From positions 8,461 to 31,550 of the forward strand of contig WELA01006610.1 of the NCBI GenBank assembly GCA_009602735.1: a DNA stretch of 23,090 nt, in the 5' to 3' direction. The position numbers and the translations under genes were made by a program. Position 1 is the stretch's first letter. Every line of letters begins with the position of its first letter. Shown in pieces: positions 20,101-23,090 of this stretch. This DNA is from Mesotaenium endlicherianum (taxonomy: Eukaryota > Streptophyta > Zygnematophyceae > Zygnematales > Mesotaeniaceae). The notes under the pieces were generated by a model. That model was not told the origin of the DNA. It searched no databases and was given only the letters and a program-made list of their open reading frames with translations.

Positions 20101-21572
20101 CCCTACCCGTTTGAAAAAACAAATATGGATAATATCGTTCTCGTGCCTCACAAGTGCAGCACAAGTGTTGGTCATCTTGGATGGCATGCACCGCTCGAGC
20201 AGAACGCGCTCTCAAGCAGCTCCTTGCGCCTGTTGTCTTCTGGCGCTTTCTTTCTCTGTGCCCAATCACGCAGGTTCTCCAGATAGCGGCATCTGACTCC
20301 CAGGCGGACTTTGCGGGACAGGAGTGCACGTGTGAGCTCCCTCTCTACCTCTAGTTTCCGTCTCTGACATCTATCAGTGCTTCTCAGTCAGCAACCAGAC
20401 CTCCGCCTGCAGGTCAGGGGCAGGGGAAAGAAAAAGAATGCGGCAAGCATTCGTGCGCTCAATGCCTTGCAGGCATTTCCTGTTTGTTATGCAGACCCCA
20501 CAGTATACTTTCTGCTGCTGCGGCGGACGGGCTGCATGCGGCCAGCCGCACAAGCTCAGGAAGGATGTTGCCAACCGGAGAAAGCATATCCATAATTGGA
20601 ATGACACTTTAGACACACTCGCATGTCTCCCCGTCAATTTGCCCGCATGCAAGCGTGAGTCACAGAATAAGGTTCTGTGGTAGCGGCTGGGAGGGGGAGG
20701 GGGAGGGGGAGGTGGAGGGAAGAGGGGAGAGGGGAGAGGGGAGAAGCAAGAGAGGGGTATCGCGATGCTCCTCGGGTGGACTTAAAGCGCCAAGGTCTTG
20801 TTGGCACTGGCTTGGACTTAGGAGGGGCATTCGTCAAGGGCATGCGCGTTCCAATCGAATACAGAGGCTGCGCTTGCGACTGCGTGCTTTGCTGCAGGTA
20901 GTGGGCCCGTTGGATATGCTCCGCCTCCTCTCTATCGATGTAAAGAGGGGAGCCAGGTGTCGCCTCAGGCGCACCGCTGGTTCAACTGCGGCCAAGCTGA
21001 CACAGGTGCTCACACGCACGCGCGCTGTTGGCGGTGCTGACTTGCCCTTGCAGTGACGTCAGAGGCCCTGGCGCTTCTGCCAGCCAACCTGCGCCCGCCA
21101 GCTGGCCCTCCCGTGAGCTGCCCCTGCTTTCTACCAGCCTCTGCCATGACCTATGTGTCGTAATTTGCAAGCGCTTTTGGCACCATGGGTAGTGATCACG
21201 CGCCTACCATCAGCCTGATGTGCCGGAAGTCTTGGTTGCAACAGCAGCGTAAATCTGTGTGGGGGAGGGCGGGCCTCTTGCCCCGGATTGTCAAATGGAG
21301 CGAGCAAACTTTCTGGCAACCCTTATTATCACTTCATCTATAGATATTTCTTCAAGAGATCTCAGAGTCCACTTCGGGCTTTGGATGCCTCCAGGATCCA
21401 GGATCCCCTCTCTTCACGCCTTGCCTGGGCTCATTTGCAGTCGATATTCGCCGTTGGCATCGCCTGTGGCGTGGGGAGTTTTATGCATTGGAGGGTTCCT
21501 CGGCAGCAGGAGCTTGTTGTACGATCCAGGCGGGGAGCAGAGGAAGTCCAGGGAGCAAGGCCCACAGGCTGA
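14196..21572 (+). CDS. Multi-exon gene: two-helix membrane protein with polycystin-like Cys-rich luminal domain
   Basis: Exons 14261-14457, 14944-15107, 15800-15877, 16155-16366, 16647-16881, 17354-17500, 20274-20331, 20898-20939, 21054-21112 and 21441-21572 join with matching phases into one open frame ending in TGA. ATG 14196 is the nearest in-frame start; 12818 is an alternative first exon. The product (about 460-480 aa) has an acidic N-terminus, helix 1 (LLSFLLFTGLYCAVLYLQA), a luminal domain of about 295 residues with 16 cysteines and N-glycosylation sites (NDS, NCS), helix 2 (SIFAVGIACGVGSFMHW) and a basic tail. The CGNGICE...EFPGFG.FGC..DCG motif and the preceding DVYTWLN resemble, from memory, the first luminal segment of green-algal polycystin-like channels. 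There is no pore region, so a channel is not supported and the function is unknown. Four exons are duplicated in this assembly. Confidence 0.75.
14261..14457 (+). CDS. Exon: acidic cytosolic N-terminal region
   Basis: Acceptor TGTGCTGCAG|C at 14260 and donor ACAG|GTAGGC at 14458 bound an open frame rich in Glu and Asp (KDEEEAKED). It ends in phase 1. If translation starts at ATG 14196 instead, the extra 65 bases add an unusual Cys-rich leader, which I consider less likely. Confidence 0.6.
14944..15107 (+). CDS. Exon: membrane helix 1
   Basis: Acceptor GGGGCTGCAG at 14943 and donor CGGAG|GTAACC at 15108. It encodes MEENERYENYR followed by a 19-residue hydrophobic helix, then the start of the luminal domain (VSTAHYVLLPE). 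The first two bases complete a Glu codon with the previous exon, and it ends in phase 0. Confidence 0.8.
15800..15877 (+). CDS. Exon: luminal DVYTWLN segment
   Basis: Acceptor GGGAGCAG at 15799 and donor ATCCAG|GTGCGC at 15878; exactly 26 codons in phase 0 at both ends. It contains FASPSDVYTWLNDSI with one N-glycosylation sequon. Confidence 0.75.
16155..16366 (+). CDS. Exon (copy 1): CGNGICE / FGC..DCG luminal motif
   Basis: Acceptor GGTGTGCAG at 16154 and donor GCTG|GTGCGC at 16367. It encodes DPTCGNGICERP, EFPGFGSFGC, DCGLLAAVTQVTVHIVADF and DWNLC: six cysteines, probably disulfide-bonded outside the cytosol. It starts in phase 0 and ends with two bases of a Trp codon. Confidence 0.8.
16647..16881 (+). 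CDS. Exon (copy 1): luminal beta-rich segment
   Basis: Acceptor ATTGCTGCAG at 16646 and donor CGCAAG|GTGCGC at 16882. It encodes VTFTSLTTDATYALSIPDGD and WQIQLNAPFGGVVGTVTE, alternating hydrophobic residues that suggest beta strands, then two cysteines. The first base completes the Trp codon of the previous exon, and it ends in phase 0. Confidence 0.8.
16918..16961 (+). repeat. 11-bp intronic minisatellite, four units (copy 1; copy 2 at 19089-19132)
   Basis: CGAGCCTCTCC is repeated four times without change in the intron after 16881. The array has the same length in both copies of the large duplication. Confidence 0.85.
17336..17350 (+). repeat. GT microsatellite abutting a 3' splice site (copy 1; copy 2 at 19507-19521)
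   Basis: An uninterrupted alternating GT/TG run ends directly at the CAG acceptor of the exon at 17354, taking the place of a normal polypyrimidine tract. Confidence 0.85.
17354..17500 (+). CDS. Exon (copy 1): six-cysteine luminal segment
   Basis: The acceptor is a GT-repeat followed by CAG at 17353. It encodes 49 codons with regularly spaced cysteines (TC, GC, FC, DC, GIC, NC), in phase 0 at both ends. The downstream donor is not GT: the best fit is CAG|GCACGC at 17501 (a GC-AG intron). A GT donor 12 bases further (TCT|GTCCCC) also keeps the frame but has a poor consensus. Confidence 0.7.
18103..18159 (+). CDS. Exon (copy 1), cut one base short by the contig end
   Basis: Acceptor ATCACGCAG at 18102; it encodes VLQIAASDSQADFAGQECT. 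A second in-phase acceptor lies nine bases on (CTCCAG at 18111). The exon runs into the N at 18160 without a donor. The full version is at 20274-20331. Confidence 0.6.
18160..18160. other. Single N joining two overlapping contigs
   Basis: The 2170 bases before the N equal the 2170 bases after it. A scaffolder that fails to merge overlapping contig ends typically leaves a single N, which is the simplest reading. Confidence 0.85.
18326..18537 (+). CDS. Exon, duplicate of 16155-16366
   Basis: Same splice sites and same 212-base exon as the first copy. It probably represents the same genomic exon assembled twice. Confidence 0.7.
18818..19052 (+). CDS. Exon, duplicate of 16647-16881
   Basis: Same splice sites and same 235-base exon as the first copy, at an offset of 2171. 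Confidence 0.7.
19525..19671 (+). CDS. Exon, duplicate of 17354-17500
   Basis: Same GT-repeat acceptor and same GC-type donor as the first copy, at an offset of 2171. Confidence 0.65.
20274..20331 (+). CDS. Exon: end of Cys-rich luminal domain, complete copy
   Basis: Acceptor ATCACGCAG at 20273 and donor ACGT|GTGAGC at 20332, one base beyond the duplicated block. It ends in phase 1 with T, which together with the GT opening the exon at 20898 makes a Cys codon. Confidence 0.65.
20689..20744 (+). repeat. G-rich purine tract in intron (G-quadruplex candidate)
   Basis: Repeated GGGGGA units followed by GAGGGGA-type units form a continuous purine run on the transcribed-sense strand inside the intron between 20331 and 20898. 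Four or more G-runs of at least three fall within 30 bases. The flanking intron at 20413-20688 shows no feature. Confidence 0.75.
20898..20939 (+). CDS. Short exon: membrane-proximal luminal stalk
   Basis: Acceptor TTTGCTGCAG at 20897 and donor CGAT|GTAAAG at 20940; 42 bases encoding SGPVGYAPPPLYR, Pro-rich. It is supported by consensus splice sites and by phase agreement on both sides. The alternative frame (VVGPLDMLRLLSID) does not match the neighbours' phases. Confidence 0.55.
21054..21112 (+). CDS. Short exon: membrane-proximal stalk, second part
   Basis: Acceptor TTGCCCTTGCAG at 21053 and donor CTCCC|GTGAGC at 21113; 59 bases encoding TSEALALLPANLRPPAGPP. Its first two bases complete a Leu codon, and it ends in phase 0 before the membrane helix exon. 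Confidence 0.6.
21441..21572 (+). CDS. Terminal exon: membrane helix 2 and basic tail
   Basis: Acceptor CTCATTTGCAG at 21440. It encodes SIFAVGIACGVGSFMHW, a single membrane-spanning helix, then a tail with VVRSRRGAEEVQ and a TGA stop at 21570-21572. By charge, the tail would be cytosolic. No TGTAA poly(A) signal of the Chlamydomonas type follows within 180 bp. A GC-type donor inside the exon (CAG|GCGGGG at 21530) could join in phase to 21735 and bypass the stop. Confidence 0.65.
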   Translation, partial: SIFAVGIACGVGSFMHWRVPRQQELVVRSRRGAEEVQGARPTG

Positions 21573-21672
21573 GAAGTGGCAAAAGCAGGAGCCAAAGATG
21601 GGACGATGGCCGCTTGAGAGAGTGTGGGGGGACTCCTCTCCGCCTTGTCCTGTACTCCTCCCAAGAACACTC

Positions 21673-22066
21673 ATGTTCCCCAAATGCCGCCACCTGGCCG
21701 ATGCCATCGCACCCTGGCAGGCGCCTTCTCGCAGAAAGGTCCTCAACCTCAAGGAAGAGAAGGAGGGCGAAGAAGGCCAAGGAGGAGGGGGAGGAGGAGG
21801 AGGAGAAGGAGCTTACAACCCCCACGTGGGAATCGACGCGGCTGCCTACACCCCCTCTGGCTCCGCATACTTTGCTGCAACCCTCGCCGGCTCCTGGCCT
21901 CACGGGCCTCCCGCCCCAGCCCTTGCGCTCACCCCCACGTCCACCTCCACCTCCAACGCGAACCCCGCGGCTAAAGCTGCAGCTGCAGCTGCCGCCTCAG
22001 CCCCGTCCTCAGAAGTTGTCGACGGCGTCAACCTGGCCGCTGGCTCCAACGGCTCACTCCCTGCCG
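21673..22066 (+). CDS. Low-complexity exon upstream of a globin-like exon
   Basis: The open frame ends at donor CTGCCG|GTAATT (22067), leaving one base that completes a Glu codon with the exon at 22786. It encodes a charged start (KEEKEGEEG), a Gly run, YNPHVGIDAAAYTPSGSAYF, then Pro/Thr/Ser- and Ala-rich linker. The true 5' end is unclear: ATG 21673, ATG 21598, or an acceptor CTCGCAG at 21734. The closeness to the stop at 21572 leaves almost no intergenic space, so it may belong to the same gene as the membrane protein. Confidence 0.45.
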
Positions 22067-22190
22067 GTAATTCTCTCCCCTTCCTTTGCTGCTGCCCCTC
22101 CCCCGTCCCCCCCTTCCCCCTTTCTCCTCCTCCCCCTTGCCCCATGCGAACCTCCCTCTGCGGCCCCACCCTGGTCCAGGCAGATAGGCC

Positions 22191-22217
22191 GGCAGGCAGG
22201 CAGGCAGGCAGGCAGGC
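22191..22217 (+). repeat. GGCA microsatellite in intron
   Basis: At least six uninterrupted GGCA units lie in the intron between 22066 and 22786. The rest of this 719-bp intron is pyrimidine-rich, especially 22680-22770 before the acceptor. Confidence 0.85.
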
Positions 22218-22785
22218 CTGGTCTGCCATGCAGGGCCAGTGAATGACCTTGCTCATATTTCTTGCTTCCGGCTGCTAGCTGGCAGTTGTGCCCTGGGCGG
22301 ACTCCCAAGCATTCAGTGAGTGTGCTTACTCAATTGCATGCTTTCCCCTGCTCTGCTCTGAACTCCCCCCCCCGCCCTCCCTTCTCAACGCGCCTCTCCT
22401 CTTCCCGGCTGCTTCTTGCCCTTGTCTGTTGCATGGATTCAGCCTGCGTAGTGAAAACGGCGGTGCAAAGTCTCATGTGTAATCACTCTACCAAGGCCCG
22501 GCGACAGAAACATGGCTGCACAACCTTGAGAGCCAGTGCCGCTGGTCTCTCGGGGAGTGTGTGGGAAGCCTATGGTGCATCCTGTCACGCGCTGGTGCTG
22601 CACGAGGGCTTTCCTGCGCTGTGGTGATGCCAGCTGGCACTGGCAGCGCGCACCCGGTCTCCACGGCATGTCCGGCACTCTTCTCTCCCCCCCACGCCCT
22701 CCCTCCCACCCCTCCCCCCTGCCCTCCCTCTCCCCCTCCTCATCTCCCTCCCCCTCTCGCTCACCTCCCTCCTGCGTGCGCGCAG

Positions 22786-23071
22786 AGACGGTGACGATCT
22801 CGCTGTGGGAGCTGCTGGGCGGCACTGACGTGGGGCGGCGCTACAACTTGGAAACGGCGACGGCGCGCGCCATCTATACCATGATGGGCCACGCGTGCCT
22901 GGCCTCCACCGCCATCACGCCGCGGATGGGCCCGCGCCTCGTGGCCTTCCTCTGCACCTGGCTGGGCGGCCCGCACGACCTGGAGGGCTGCAACTACACG
23001 CACCCCGTTACGGGGCGCCAGCTCACGAGGGACGCGGAACTCCTGGCGGAGATGCACCGCATCCACTCGCC
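22786..23071 (+). CDS. Exon with weak similarity to 2-on-2 (truncated) haemoglobin
   Basis: Acceptor GTGCGCGCAG at 22785 follows a long pyrimidine tract, and donor TCGCC|GTGAGA is at 23072; 286 bases. It encodes SLWELLGG near its start and FLCTWLGGP 57 residues along. Truncated globins have an L(Y/W)..LGG start and an LGGP at the end of helix E with similar spacing, and a proximal His soon after; here THP and MHRIH are candidates, but the second would need an insertion. The match is from memory and partial, since the domain's C-terminal helices lie beyond the window. Other alpha-helical domains cannot be excluded. Shared phase links it to the exon ending at 22066. Confidence 0.4.
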
Positions 23072-23090
23072 GTGAGAAACCCCCCCCCCC

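Larger units (their letters stand above)
18161..20330 (+). repeat. Copy 2 of the 2170-bp duplication (probable assembly overlap)
   Basis: It begins abruptly at the N, in what is intron sequence in copy 1, and continues naturally beyond 20330 through the donor of the exon begun at 20274. Only the pair of flanks (left of copy 1 and right of copy 2) gives a complete gene. Confidence 0.95.

Noticed and set aside
18161..20330. Genuine tandem exon duplication in the membrane-protein gene
   Set aside because: Apparent identity including introns, a single N exactly at the junction, a missing splice donor at the end of copy 1, and restoration of the frame on collapse all favour an assembly artefact.
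14196..21572. A full polycystin cation channel
   Set aside because: Only the first helix and luminal segment resemble that family. The phase-matched chain ends at a stop after one further helix, and no pore or ion-transport helices are visible.
21488..22246. 252-codon plus-strand ORF rich in Pro, Arg and Lys
   Set aside because: It is an alternative frame over the terminal membrane exon and the low-complexity exon. It does not link in phase to the exon at 22786 and shows no domain.

Overview
The window is eukaryotic nuclear DNA, most likely from a green alga. It has spliced genes with GC-rich coding sequence, LTR retrotransposons of plant type with an initiator-Met-tRNA-like primer site, and a Cys-rich luminal domain of a kind I associate with polycystin-like proteins of green algae. 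A prasinophyte such as Cymbomonas would fit, but this is inference. Two single-N positions (14107, 18160) mark contig joins, so this is a scaffold.

Region 1 (1-10.2 kb) is an AT-rich nest of transposons. Positions 1-2101 hold a short non-autonomous LTR element with 731-bp LTRs (the left one cut by the window edge). A reverse-oriented solo LTR (749-1248, target duplication CCTGG) sits inside it. From 2201 a decayed gene begins whose distal part is a piggyBac-type (DDE_Tnp_1_7) transposase. It is split by a complete, young Ty3/gypsy chromovirus (2620-9299) with 503-bp LTRs differing at five positions, target duplication CCAGT, PBS, gag, a -1 frameshift signal, pol (protease, RT, RNase H, integrase, chromodomain) and PPT. 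The fossil resumes at 9305 and fades out near 10230.

Region 2 (10.2-12.8 kb) is AT-rich and has no gene I can support. It contains a diverged direct repeat and a 10-bp minisatellite.

Region 3 (12.8-21.6 kb) is GC-rich and carries one multi-exon plus-strand gene. By matching splice phases I assembled a chain ending at a stop at 21570-21572. It predicts a roughly 460-480 residue protein: an acidic cytosolic N-terminus, one membrane helix, a luminal domain with 16 cysteines resembling the first luminal segment of algal polycystins, a second membrane helix and a short basic tail. It has no channel pore. The middle of the gene is present twice (15990-18159 and 18161-20330) as an apparently identical 2170-bp copy joined by one N. 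Collapsing the copies restores one in-phase gene, so this looks like an unmerged contig overlap rather than biology.

Region 4 (21.6 kb to the end) starts another coding stretch: a low-complexity exon ending at 22066 and an exon at 22786-23071 that weakly resembles a 2-on-2 (truncated) haemoglobin. It may be a separate gene or a continuation of the membrane-protein gene. The window ends in the following intron.
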